Part shown: in pieces, positions 8,208 to 16,270 of the stretch
Numbering within the stretch: position 1 is the stretch's first letter
Layout: each line of letters begins with the position of its first letter
NCBI GenBank assembly: GCA_030530925.1
Contig: JAUMUA010000001.1
Span: 70,469-134,468, forward strand
Source: Rothia sp. (in: high G+C Gram-positive bacteria)
GTDB lineage: Bacteria; Actinomycetota; Actinomycetes; Actinomycetales; Micrococcaceae
Direction of reading: 5' to 3'
DNA length: 64,000 nt
Notes under the pieces: generated by a model
The model's database searches: none
Seen by the model: only the letters and a program-made list of their open reading frames with translations
Told to the model about the DNA's origin: nothing
Position numbers and translations under genes: made by a program

Positions 8208-8813
8208 GTGACTAAAACAACCCCCGCAAATCTTGCTGAACTCGAAATTTTTATTCCCGGCCCCGGCGAAAACACCAACGACCCCGGTGATGTTGAGCGC
8301 ACTGAGTTTCTTAAAACCGCTCAAGAACTTCTGGATTCAGGATTAGATATTGCGGTATATTCCACCGACTCTTATCCTTCGGCCTTTGAAGATTGCGTGC
8401 CCGTTGCCGATCAGATTGAAATTTCGGGGCACGATGTGCTCCCAATTTTACTTGCCGATGGCGAGATTAAAGTTTCTTATAACTACCCCGATTCCGAGCA
8501 AATGAAGCGCTTTTCTCAGGCGCGCGCCGTCAAGCCGAAGAAAATTTCTGCAGCGGCGGCCGCGTGCGGCACCGGTGGGGCCGGGCTGCCCACCACCGCT
8601 CCCGCTATGGAACCTGCCGGATTTGCTGCCACCCTTGCCGGATTCACTGAGCGACCGGCGGGTGGCCCGGAAATCGGTGCGCGTCGTAATTTGATGTCAG
8701 GCGATTTTGGCGACGGTCTACCTACTGCCCACGATTCAGCGGTGATTACGCAAAACAGCACGGCTGAATCTAACGCAGGCGGCTGCGGGTGTGGCGGATG
8801 CGGTTGCCAATAA
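8208..8813 (+). CDS. ArsD-like thioredoxin-fold protein with Cys-rich C-terminal tail
   Basis: 201-aa protein. Residues about 10-105 follow the ArsD layout: LEIFIPGPG strand, a helix FLKTAQELLDSGLDIAVYS, then VLPILLADGEIKVSYNYP, which resembles the conserved alPaiLVdGevv..G.YP of ArsD arsenic metallochaperones. The N-terminal vicinal Cys-Cys pair of ArsD is absent; the matching loop reads PGPGENTNDPG. Instead the far C-terminus carries five cysteines in GGCGCGGCGCQ, after a Gly/Ala/Pro-rich linker. No arsA, arsB or arsR gene is nearby. It may bind a metal through the tail, but this is inference. Start is GTG with AAAGGA at good spacing. Confidence 0.65.
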   Translation: MTKTTPANLAELEIFIPGPGENTNDPGDVERTEFLKTAQELLDSGLDIAVYSTDSYPSAFEDCVPVADQIEISGHDVLPILLADGEIKVSYNYPDSEQMKRFSQARAVKPKKISAAAAACGTGGAGLPTTAPAMEPAGFAATLAGFTERPAGGPEIGARRNLMSGDFGDGLPTAHDSAVITQNSTAESNAGGCGCGGCGCQ

Positions 8814-8843
8814 TCTAGTGCCGCTAGTCTATACACAACTAGT

Positions 8844-10211
8844 CTAAATACCGCGTCCTGGGGTTAGGATTCCGTTGGGGTCAAGTGCATCCTTGATAGT
8901 GCGCTGGGCCGCTAGCGTTTGTGGGGTGAATTGTAGCGGTAGCTCGTGATGTTTCAGCGCGCCAATGCCGTGCTCGCCGGTAATGGTGCCGCCTAATTCG
9001 AGGGCGGCAACCACGATTTCATCGAGCACTTTCTGCCCTGCCGCGTATTCTTCGGGTGTATTACCCGATTCCACCGAGGGGTGCAGGTTGCCGTCGCCTG
9101 CATGCGCAATCATAAAAATACGTTTGCCGGTGCGCTCAGAAATCTCATCCAGACGGGCGCACATCTCGGGTAGTTTGCTGATGGGTACGCCCACATCCCC
9201 AAATATTTGCACTTTTTCTATGGTCATGGCGGGGTTGATTTGACGGCGTGTGTTCAGCAGCTCGTGACCTTTAACGACGGCGGTTTCTACTGCTCCTCCC
9301 GCGGTGCAAATTTCAGCGATGACTTGGGCTTTTTCTTGTGCGTCTTCGCCAACACAGAGCCCTAACACAATGGCAGCCTTGGGTATTTTGAGCCCCGAAG
9401 GGAAGTGTTTTTCAACGGCGGCGGCGCTGGGGGCATCCACCAGTTCTAAGGATTCTGGTTTGCCATTATTGACCACCTCAAGGATTGCTTGTGATGCCTG
9501 CGCCATGGTGTCAAAGTGCGCCGAGAAAGTAAAAGGATCACCGGCGGGCGCTTTTTTCAAACGCACTGTGGCACCAGTGATAATGCCTAGGGTTCCTTCG
9601 GAACCAACAAAGAGTTGAGTGAGGTTTAAACCACTCACGTTTTTCACGGTGCGCCCACCTGTATGGATGACCTCGCCATTTGCTAGCACTACTTCAAGAG
9701 CGGCAACTGATTCTAGAGTCACTCCGTGTGCCACACAGCGTAACCCGCCAGCATTAGTTGCAATGTTGCCACCCACCGTGGAGGTGGCTGCACTGGCAGG
9801 ATCTGGTGCAAAGAATAATCCCAGTTCGTTGGCAGCGGCATCGAGTTCTGCTGTAATAACCCCGGGTTGAATATCGGCAAGTTTGTTCTCTACATCGATG
9901 TTGAGAATCTTATTCATGCGATCGAGCGAAATCACTAAACCGCCCGGGTATGCCACTGCACCACCAGCAAGACCGGTGCCACCACCCCGTACGCTGACGG
10001 GAATTTTGTGGGAATTCGCCCATTTCAGGGCCTGGCTTACCTGGACGGTTTCGGTGGGAAAGATGACGGCGAGCGGGTCACCTTCTGGTGGCATCTGCGA
10101 TTCGTCAATGATGTAAACGCCAAATTCTGCGGGGTCGGTGCGCACTTCACAGTCAAGTAGTTGGGTGAGCTCTTGGGTGAGTTTGGGGAGGTCCCAGCTG
10201 GTTTTGTTCAT
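8844..10211 (-). CDS. FAD-linked oxidase, GlcD/D-lactate dehydrogenase family
   Basis: Flavoenzyme of the FAD-binding type-4 (VAO) family oxidising a 2-hydroxy acid such as glycolate or D-lactate. 455 aa from ATG at 10211, the usual length. The FAD-binding part shows VSVRGGGTGLAGGAV (about 68-82) and TVGGNIATNAGG (about 137-148); the C-terminal cap shows IAHAGDGNLHPSV and GEHGIG, typical of GlcD and Dld. The reading frame stays open upstream to 10394, but that extension crosses a decayed GNAT gene, so the start MNKTSW is preferred, with AGAGAG just upstream. No glcE or glcF neighbour is present, so it probably acts alone. It runs convergent with the ArsD-like gene. Confidence 0.88.
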   Translation of the reverse strand: MNKTSWDLPKLTQELTQLLDCEVRTDPAEFGVYIIDESQMPPEGDPLAVIFPTETVQVSQALKWANSHKIPVSVRGGGTGLAGGAVAYPGGLVISLDRMNKILNIDVENKLADIQPGVITAELDAAANELGLFFAPDPASAATSTVGGNIATNAGGLRCVAHGVTLESVAALEVVLANGEVIHTGGRTVKNVSGLNLTQLFVGSEGTLGIITGATVRLKKAPAGDPFTFSAHFDTMAQASQAILEVVNNGKPESLELVDAPSAAAVEKHFPSGLKIPKAAIVLGLCVGEDAQEKAQVIAEICTAGGAVETAVVKGHELLNTRRQINPAMTIEKVQIFGDVGVPISKLPEMCARLDEISERTGKRIFMIAHAGDGNLHPSVESGNTPEEYAAGQKVLDEIVVAALELGGTITGEHGIGALKHHELPLQFTPQTLAAQRTIKDALDPNGILTPGRGI

Positions 10212-10269
10212 GAGATACTCTCTGTTGTGTGATTCTTTAGCGGTGTCTGCGACCTCAGTTATACCGTTT

Positions 10270-10580
10270 TTACCGCGAGTTTTCGAGGTTTTTCTGCATA
10301 ATGAGCGTTTTATGACCGGCAAAATTTGAGGTGCACCCAGTTTCTTCGAACCCGTATTTGTTATAAAAAGCGATCGCACGGGGTTTAGCCGCAAGAACTT
10401 CTACGGTTACTAATTGGTCCGCCGGGATCACCGACTGCAATGAGCCTCAAACTGTTGCTCACGTTCAGCAAAGACCTTTTCGCTGATAATTCCCCCGTAT
10501 GCGGATCGCCAACTTGCCTGACGCACGCGTTCAAATGCCGCACCGTCTGTGGCTGATGGAATGCAAATGGTGAAGTTCAT
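10270..10580 (-). pseudogene. GNAT acetyltransferase remnant with internal deletion
   Basis: From ATG at 10580 the minus strand reads MNFTICIPSATDGAAFERVR and continues ASWRSAYGGIIS, a GNAT N-terminus, and hits a stop after 50 codons. In another frame further down come VEVLAAKPRAIAFYNKYGFE and a C-terminal strand, ending at 10270; AIAFYNKYGFEE is the classic acetyl-CoA fold end of GNATs. Most of the central domain (motif A) is missing, so a deletion plus frameshift has destroyed the gene. The GlcD reading frame is open through the 3-prime part, which could mislead start calling. Confidence 0.8.
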
Positions 10581-10673
10581 AAGTTTGTTATGCTCGCCGC
10601 GTTTGCATCTGCCCTACAGCGAACTAGACTAGTAATAGTAAGTTTCCTTAGTAAAGACTCATAGGAGTTTGTG

Positions 10674-11210
10674 ATGGCAGACCTCAGCAACAAAAAAGCA
10701 CTTATTCTTGCAAGTCAGGGTGTAGAGCAGATTGAACTCACCTCACCTCACGATGCACTCCAGGATGCCGGCGCAGAGGTTATTCTCGCCGCACCGGAGG
10801 GCAAAGAATTTCAGGCGATGGAAGGGGATTGGGATAAGGCAGACACTTTCACACCTGATCTGGATTTGGCTGATGTAAACACCGAGGATTACGACGTTCT
10901 TATACTGCCCGGTGGCACCCTCAACGCCGATTCAATGCGCATCGATTCCCACGCCGGTGCTATCGTCACCAAATTCTTTGAAGCAGAAAAACCCGTTGCG
11001 GCAATCTGCCACGCACCCTGGTTGCTCATTAACGCTAACCGCGTAAAGAATCGCAAGATGACCTCGTTTACCTCGGTCAAGGACGACCTTCTCAACGCTG
11101 GCGCACAGTGGGTTGACGAAGAAGTAGTAGTAGACGGCAACCTCATCACTAGCCGCAACCCCGGAGACCTCGAAGCCTTCAATAAGGCAATTATCGAAAA
11201 GCTCAGCTAG
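10674..11210 (+). CDS. DJ-1/PfpI family protein (type 1 glutamine amidotransferase-like)
   Basis: 178-aa cytosolic protein of the PfpI/YhbO branch of the DJ-1 superfamily, whose members are reported as proteases, glyoxalases or deglycases under stress. The fold is visible as KKALILASQGVEQIELTSP at the N-terminus, DVLILPGGTLNADSMR (about 75-90), and the nucleophile elbow VAAICHAPWLLI with the conserved Cys at about 107. The usual acidic partner is Glu at about 16 in the VEQIEL segment. ATG at 10674 has AGGAG six bases upstream; the GTG one codon earlier is too close to it. It is followed after 17 nt by the TspO gene, so the two probably form a stress-related pair. Confidence 0.88.
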   Translation: MADLSNKKALILASQGVEQIELTSPHDALQDAGAEVILAAPEGKEFQAMEGDWDKADTFTPDLDLADVNTEDYDVLILPGGTLNADSMRIDSHAGAIVTKFFEAEKPVAAICHAPWLLINANRVKNRKMTSFTSVKDDLLNAGAQWVDEEVVVDGNLITSRNPGDLEAFNKAIIEKLS

Positions 11211-11227
11211 GGTGAGCGGGTTAATTG

Positions 11228-11716
11228 ATGAAAACCCCCAAAACATTCCCTTCTTTTCTGCTAACCACCGGCACCACATTGGCCTGCGCCGCAGTGGGTA
11301 CATGGGCATCTGACCCTCATACCGCGTGGTATCGATCGCTGAACAAGCCCAGTTGGAATCCGCCCAACATCGCGTTTCCTATTGCCTGGACGTCACTTTA
11401 TGCCGATATCGCAATCACCACCGGTATTGCTCATTCCACGCTACGTAAACGGCGTCACGCTCAAGAAGCCCGCCGCTACCTAGGTGCACTGGGTGTCAAC
11501 CTGGTGCTTAACGCCAGTTGGAGTTATGTGTTCTTTCAGATGAAGAATACGGAACTCGCTGTGGTGAATGCGGCGTTGCTAGCAGCAAGTTCAATTGACC
11601 TTGCACGCAGAACTGGCCGAATCAGCAAGTCTGCCGGAGTAGCTCTTGCTCCTTACGCTGCATGGACCAGTTTTGCAACCGCGTTATCTACCTCTATTTG
11701 GCAACGAAATAAATAG
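11228..11716 (+). CDS. tspO: TspO/MBR-family membrane protein
   Basis: 162-aa membrane protein of the TspO/peripheral benzodiazepine receptor family, which binds porphyrins and acts in stress-linked tetrapyrrole handling. The diagnostic stretch YRSLNKPSWNPPN followed by FPIAWTSLY is at about residues 34-60. Five hydrophobic segments are present, including VNLVLNASWSYVFF (about 94-107), where family members have N-W-W/F-S. It lies 17 nt behind the DJ-1/PfpI gene on the same strand and is followed by a strong terminator. The SD is weak (GGTGAG, far upstream), suggesting coupling to the previous gene. Confidence 0.88.
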   Translation: MKTPKTFPSFLLTTGTTLACAAVGTWASDPHTAWYRSLNKPSWNPPNIAFPIAWTSLYADIAITTGIAHSTLRKRRHAQEARRYLGALGVNLVLNASWSYVFFQMKNTELAVVNAALLAASSIDLARRTGRISKSAGVALAPYAAWTSFATALSTSIWQRNK

Positions 11717-11738
11717 GGTTTCTATAGTTTTAATCCAA

Positions 11739-11783
11739 GATGCGGAAGACTCAGAGTAAAACTGAGTCTTCCGCATCTTTTTT
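11739..11783. terminator. Strong intrinsic terminator
   Basis: Perfect 16-bp stem (11739-11754 with 11762-11777), 7-nt loop and six T residues (11778-11783). It closes the DJ-1/TspO unit and may also stop the convergent decarboxylase gene. Confidence 0.9.
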
Positions 11784-11854
11784 AAATTTCAGATATTTAC
11801 CGACTATTCAGAATGCCCTAGGCACAAAGATAGTGCGGTTTACAGCTACACAAC

Positions 11855-13531
11855 TTACGGGTTGCGAGGTCCACGGGGGCCGTAGTCGAATTCTGCGGTT
11901 GCCGGGCCAAATTTCTGCAAATCAGCAGGTGCGTCCTCGGGTTCAAGGTGCAGTTCAAGGAAGGCGCCTTCATTCGACTCATTGATTGCTGTTAGTGCTT
12001 CTTCAAGCTCACCCTCGGTGGTTGCTGAGTAGCTCTTCATCGAGGTGCCTGGGCAGAAAATTTCGGGCAGTTTGTTGTACTGCCAGTTGGCGATGTCGTT
12101 GTAATCGCGATCCATACCCAGAATCCAACGCTCGATGGTGTAACCACGATTGTTTAGAAGAACGATAATCGGCTTCTGATCCTCGCGGAGCATCGTAGAA
12201 AGTTCCTGCGCAGTGAGCTGGAACGAGCCGTCGCCAATGAACAAGATGTGGCGGCGATCAGGTGCTGCTAGCTGGCTGCCGAAAGTAGCAGGCAGAGTGA
12301 AACCAATAGCGCCCCAGATGTTAGAGGTGATGTAGTCGGTGTTATCGGGGAAACGATGGCCCGAAACACCAATGTTTGAGGTGCCAGCTTCACCAAAGAC
12401 GACGTCACCTTCTTGCACGAATGCCGCCATGCGGGGCCACAGACGAGCCTGTGTGAGTGGTTTTTCTGCCTGGGGTTGCTCTGGGCTGGGACGGTCTATG
12501 CGCGCACCGGGCTGAGCGTCTTTGGATTTTTTAGCGCGCTTGGCAAGAAGTTCTAGCGCCTCAATACCAGTAACACCCAAGTAATTCACGCCACCGATAC
12601 GAATATGCTGATCGCCCACGTCAACGCGACCTTTTTCAGGCAGGTTAGTGGTAAATGAACCAGAGTTGGTCTCAATAAAGCGCGGGGTGGTAGTGAGCAA
12701 GAAATCTGCATTCTCTACGGTGTTACGCACTTCTTCGGAAGATGCCAAACCGTTGTACGTCCCCACAAACAGCGGGGAGTTCTCTGAAAGAATCGCCTTG
12801 CCAGTGGTCATCTGTGCGTAACGAGTGCCAGTCTTTTCAGCAAATTCTTGCAGAGCAGGACCAAAGCCGTGACGGTCGGCATCCAGATCCACAAGAATAA
12901 GGGGGTTTTCAGCTTTCTCGAATGCTGCCAACACGTCGCTTACTGCAGCTTCAAGACGCTCAGAGTCGCTAGGTTTGATGGCTGAGGAGAAATCTCCCAG
13001 CTCAGCTTCAATGGTCAAATATGAAATATCTGAGGGAAGTTGCAAGTGAACCGGGCGCTTTTCACGCAACGCAGTGTGAATAATGCGGTCGATTTCTTCT
13101 GCGGCATTGTGAGGGGTAATGCGCACAGCAGCTTCAGTAAAAGGCGCGATGGAGTCGAGCATATTGGTGAAGTCGCCATCTGCCATGGTGTGGTGTAGGT
13201 GGAATCCGTACTCGGTAGCGTAAAGCGGGGGTGCACCACCAATGGAAATTACTGGAACGTGCTCTGCTGCCGCACCTGCGATGCCGTTGAGCGCGCTGAG
13301 CTCACCCACACCGTAAGTGGTAAGGAGTGCAGAAATTCCGCGACGGCGTGCGTAACCATCTGCTGCATACGCCGCGTTGAGCTCGTTAGTGGTACCCACA
13401 AAGCGAATGCCCTCAGCTTCATGGATTTGCTCTAGCCACTGAAGGTTGAAGTCACCGGGTACACCGATGACCTCAGTAATGCCCACCTGCTTGAGGCGTT
13501 CAATTAGGTAATCACCAATTGTGATCTGCAT
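11855..13531 (-). CDS. Thiamine-diphosphate 2-keto acid decarboxylase (PDC/IPDC family)
   Basis: 558-aa homotetramer-type ThDP enzyme that decarboxylates a 2-keto acid (pyruvate, phenylpyruvate or indolepyruvate) to an aldehyde. N-terminal Pyr domain: VIGVPGDFNLQWLEQI and the catalytic Glu in GTTNELNAAYAADGYAR (about residue 50). The two active-site histidines appear in LHHTMADGDF (about 112-121), diagnostic for decarboxylases rather than acetolactate synthases. The C-terminal PP domain carries the ThDP/Mg motif GDGSFQLTAQELS ending in LLNNRGYTIE (about 434-470). It is monocistronic. Substrate cannot be set from sequence; the product would be acetaldehyde or an aromatic aldehyde. Confidence 0.88.
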   Translation of the reverse strand: MQITIGDYLIERLKQVGITEVIGVPGDFNLQWLEQIHEAEGIRFVGTTNELNAAYAADGYARRRGISALLTTYGVGELSALNGIAGAAAEHVPVISIGGAPPLYATEYGFHLHHTMADGDFTNMLDSIAPFTEAAVRITPHNAAEEIDRIIHTALREKRPVHLQLPSDISYLTIEAELGDFSSAIKPSDSERLEAAVSDVLAAFEKAENPLILVDLDADRHGFGPALQEFAEKTGTRYAQMTTGKAILSENSPLFVGTYNGLASSEEVRNTVENADFLLTTTPRFIETNSGSFTTNLPEKGRVDVGDQHIRIGGVNYLGVTGIEALELLAKRAKKSKDAQPGARIDRPSPEQPQAEKPLTQARLWPRMAAFVQEGDVVFGEAGTSNIGVSGHRFPDNTDYITSNIWGAIGFTLPATFGSQLAAPDRRHILFIGDGSFQLTAQELSTMLREDQKPIIVLLNNRGYTIERWILGMDRDYNDIANWQYNKLPEIFCPGTSMKSYSATTEGELEEALTAINESNEGAFLELHLEPEDAPADLQKFGPATAEFDYGPRGPRNP

Positions 13532-13688
13532 TTAACGTTTCCTTTCAGACCGGGGTCTGTAAATATTCTGCGCTCACCCATAAAACAAGGTGAGCCGCAC
13601 CATATGCAATGCTATCGCTAAGCGGGCAGGAAATTCCATGCGAGATAATGCACAGCGATTGGTAGTGCGTGCGGGGTAAGCAGAGGTG

Positions 13689-13741
13689 CTTATTGAGAGT
13701 ATCTTCAGTGATTTTCTCAATAAGAGTCTTATTGAGAAAAT
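13689..13741. promoter_or_regulatory. Triple half-site / perfect inverted repeat, candidate operator
   Basis: ATTTTCTCAATAAG (13711-13724), spacer AGT, then its exact inverse (13728-13741) form a 14-bp perfect palindrome, and a further direct copy CTTATTGAGA starts at 13689. Three copies of one half-site lie between the decarboxylase start and the decayed GNAT gene. No T-run follows on either strand, so an operator is more likely than a terminator. The regulator is unknown. Confidence 0.5.
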
Positions 13742-13795
13742 TTGGTCTGAACCAGAGCGGCCTTATCACAGGCAGTAGTTAGACAACATACCCCC

Positions 13796-14076
13796 ATGAC
13801 TTTCCCTCAAACCGAACCTTTTGACTATGAGCCCGAGCGGTTGCTTCTGCACCCGATGGTTGGGGCGGATGCCGAGTTCTTGGCACACCTCTATGCCGAC
13901 CCAAACGTCGCACGCTATATTGGCGGGGATCGCCTGACGTCCGAAGCTGCTGCAAGGCAGGCAATGGGGTTTGCCGGAGTGGGTGAAGGGTGCTTGGATT
14001 TAGCGGGAGCTTACCAAATAAAAAGTTAAGAGTAGAGCATGAAAAAGTGCGGTTGCCCAAGGCCCCCAAGTTTTGA
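13796..14076 (+). pseudogene. RimJ/RimL-type GNAT acetyltransferase remnant
   Basis: The first 60 codons read as a RimL-like N-terminus: ERLLLHPMVGADAEFLAHLY followed by ADPNVARYIGGDRLT. The frame then loses similarity and stops at 14029. A second frame just beyond encodes KLRVEHEKVRLPKAPKF and a stop at 14074-14076, which reads like the end of the same family. The acetyl-CoA-binding core is missing, so this is a deletion-decayed gene. A TAGACA box lies 10 nt before the ATG. It overlaps the end of the opposite-strand membrane-protein gene. Confidence 0.7.
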
Positions 14077-14326
14077 AATTATTGCGGATTTTTATGCCGA
14101 TAAAACCATCAAAAAATTGCACCAAAATCATGGCGATTGAGGTAATCACTAGTAGTTCATTGCTCACTATAAAGAGCGGAATCAACGAAACACAGAATAA
14201 AGCTAAGCTACGCGAAAGAGCATACCAAGCGGTTTCCTCTACTTGCCCACGAACGTACTGGGCGGCAAATCCTAAGCTCACCATGGAACTTATGAGAGTA
14301 AATGCGGCGCACAGGTAGTAAAACAT
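14000..14326 (-). CDS. Small membrane protein of unknown function
   Basis: 108 aa with four hydrophobic stretches: residues 1-25, about 42-55, about 57-77 (VITSIAMILVQFFDG) and 90-106. No recognised domain. The ATG is preceded by GAAAG. It is followed on the plus strand by the decayed GNAT gene with which its 3-prime end overlaps by about 77 nt, so the C-terminus may have been created by that rearrangement. Function unknown. Confidence 0.55.
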   Translation of the reverse strand: MFYYLCAAFTLISSMVSLGFAAQYVRGQVEETAWYALSRSLALFCVSLIPLFIVSNELLVITSIAMILVQFFDGFIGIKIRNNFKTWGPWATALFHALLLTFYLVSSR

Positions 14327-14372
14327 ATTGATTCTTTCGTTGATTCTTATGGGTTAAATTAAACCGTGTGTG

Positions 14373-14412
14373 ACTGCCTTGGTCTGGGTACTACTACCCA
14401 GACCAAGGCAGT
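14373..14412. terminator. Perfect 18-bp hairpin
   Basis: Perfect 18-bp stem (14373-14390 with 14395-14412) with a CTAC loop, 27 bp beyond the amidohydrolase stop on the minus strand. T-content after it is modest, but position and stability fit a terminator. Confidence 0.7.
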
Positions 14413-14439
14413 GACATCCAGATCTACGGAAACCCAACC

Positions 14440-15387
14440 CTACCCAAACAGTTTCTTGGCGTTTTTGCTCGTCAGCGCGCGCCACGTAGTGCCCTTAGGC
14501 TGTGCGGTGTCGTCGATAGAAGCCACCTGGGCGCGCACGGCGGCGTCGGGCGTCCAGCAGGAATCGCTACCGTAAAGCAACTGCTCCGAACCCACCACGT
14601 CAATTAGCGCCGGAATCTGGTGAGGGAAAGGAGTACCCGCCATATCGAACCACAGGCTCGAAAGTTGTTGCGGAATGGGAGTGGTGGTATCTAACCCCTG
14701 CACGCCGGGAAAGCCTTGGCGGAATAACTCAAAACGATCAGCCAAAAGCGGCAAAACTCCGCCACCGTGCGTGAAGATCCAGCGAATGCCGGGGAATTTC
14801 TGCAAGGTGTCGCTGAATATTAAATCGCTCACGCTACGGGCAGTATCAACCAAAAATTCGAACATGGGGCGAGGGCGGCCCAAGAACAATTCTTTGCCAC
14901 AATGTGGGCTGGTAGGGTGCACAAAAACAATCGCTCTGCGCTCTGAAAGTTCTTTCCACAGTGGCGCGAAATCGGGGTTGCCTAGATACTGCCCCTGTGA
15001 GTTGCTTTCTAAAATCACGCCGTCACTACCTAAAACGTCCAGCGCATAGCGAGCTTCTTCAATGGCTCCAACAACGTCGGGTAGCGGCAGGCTAGCAAAA
15101 TGTCCAAAGCGGTCGGGATGGTCTTTGCGCAATTGCGCACCGGCTTCGTTGACCTGGCGCGCCAGGGTGCGCGCGGCGGCATCATCACCAAAATGCACTC
15201 CTGGACTCGAAATTGAAAGGACGGCGCGGGAAATGCCGCACTCATCCATCAAGGCTAGGGAGTTTTCCGCAGTCCAGGTGGGCCAGCCAGGCATACCGTC
15301 AGGGAACTCGTGCCCGGCAGCTTTGGCGGCGGTAATGTATTCTTCGGTCAAAAAGTGCGCGTGCACATCGAATAATGGGGTAGTCAT
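14440..15387 (-). CDS. Amidohydrolase family 2 protein (ACMSD-like)
   Basis: 315-aa metal-dependent TIM-barrel enzyme of the amidohydrolase-2 group, which includes aminocarboxymuconate-semialdehyde decarboxylase and related nonhydrolytic decarboxylases. Metal ligands are visible: FDVHAHFL (HxH at about residues 8-10), a histidine in IVFVHPTSPHCG (about 155), FTHGGGVLP (about 207) and the aspartate in LLYGSDSCWTP (about 272). The longer open frame to 15456 lacks similarity, and ATG at 15387 with GAAAG upstream gives the normal family start, MTTPLFDVHAH. It runs divergent from the DJ-1/PfpI gene at 15513. Substrate unknown. Confidence 0.82.
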   Translation of the reverse strand: MTTPLFDVHAHFLTEEYITAAKAAGHEFPDGMPGWPTWTAENSLALMDECGISRAVLSISSPGVHFGDDAAARTLARQVNEAGAQLRKDHPDRFGHFASLPLPDVVGAIEEARYALDVLGSDGVILESNSQGQYLGNPDFAPLWKELSERRAIVFVHPTSPHCGKELFLGRPRPMFEFLVDTARSVSDLIFSDTLQKFPGIRWIFTHGGGVLPLLADRFELFRQGFPGVQGLDTTTPIPQQLSSLWFDMAGTPFPHQIPALIDVVGSEQLLYGSDSCWTPDAAVRAQVASIDDTAQPKGTTWRALTSKNAKKLFG

Positions 15388-15512
15388 GAGTCGCTCTTTC
15401 GCTGGGATTTCTCTACGATTTACAGACTCGAGCCTACTCCTACTACCCCACCACACCCCACGTAGTGGAGTCCAAGGGAATTTGGCAGGATGAGTCGGCT
15501 TAGACTAGCCCC

Positions 15513-16124
15513 ATGCGTATTTCTATCGTTCTCTTTGAAAATTTTGAACTGCTGGATGTTTTTGGTCCGGTGGAGCTTTTTAGCTTTGTGGATGACTGGG
15601 AGATCGAATATTTAACACCGAGTCTTAACCCCATTGCGAGCAAGCAAGGGGTCAAGATTGTGCCTACTACGACCTATGCTGACTATCGTGGTACCGATCT
15701 TTTGCTGGTTCCGGGCGGGCACGGCACACGGGTTTTGGTGCATGAACAGAGCTTTATTGAGTGGCTAGGAATAGCTGGTTCACAAGCGAAAACGGTTACT
15801 TCGGTTTGCACCGGCTCAGCGTTACTGGCGCAGGCCGGGTTGCTGGAGGGGTATCGCGCCACTAGTAATAAGATTTCTTTTACCTGGGCGAGTTCTTTTG
15901 GCAAGAACGTTACTTGGGAGCCTGCCGCCCGCTGGGTTCAGGACGGCAACCGCTGGACATCCTCAGGTATTACCGCTGGTATTGATATGGCGGCGGCGCT
16001 CATCGCAGAGTTCAAAGGTGAGGACGAGCGCGAGCGCATCTGCCACCGCACAGAAATTGTAATTACAAAAAATCCCCAAGAGGATTCTTTTGCGGTGGAG
16101 GCTGAGGGGGCGACCCTTTCTTAG
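15513..16124 (+). CDS. DJ-1/PfpI family protein, isonitrile-hydratase-like
   Basis: 203-aa protein of the DJ-1/PfpI superfamily, nearer to the AraC-associated and isonitrile hydratase (InhA) branch than to the protein at 10674. Motifs: VLFENFELLDVFGPVELF (about 6-23), LLLVPGGHGTR (about 63-73), the nucleophile in SVCTGSALLAQAGLL (Cys at about 97) and SSGITAGIDMA (about 150-160). A TAGACT box ends exactly six bases before the ATG and no Shine-Dalgarno is present, so the mRNA is probably leaderless. Physiological substrate unknown. Confidence 0.85.
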   Translation: MRISIVLFENFELLDVFGPVELFSFVDDWEIEYLTPSLNPIASKQGVKIVPTTTYADYRGTDLLLVPGGHGTRVLVHEQSFIEWLGIAGSQAKTVTSVCTGSALLAQAGLLEGYRATSNKISFTWASSFGKNVTWEPAARWVQDGNRWTSSGITAGIDMAAALIAEFKGEDERERICHRTEIVITKNPQEDSFAVEAEGATLS

Positions 16125-16270
16125 GTTGCGTATTTATTGCCCTAGCTTGTGTATTAGTGACCCTACTGCTAGTAACTCACGATTTCTTCTAACCTCCCCG
16201 CGCCTTATCCTCTACCCCCAAGGTACGCTATGGGGTAAACCAATTCTTCTGCAGATGAGACCAAACCCCC

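Noticed and set aside
13545..13769. 74-codon minus-strand frame upstream of the decarboxylase
   Set aside because: Crosses the palindromic operator-like region, has no SD and no family-like composition; considered chance.
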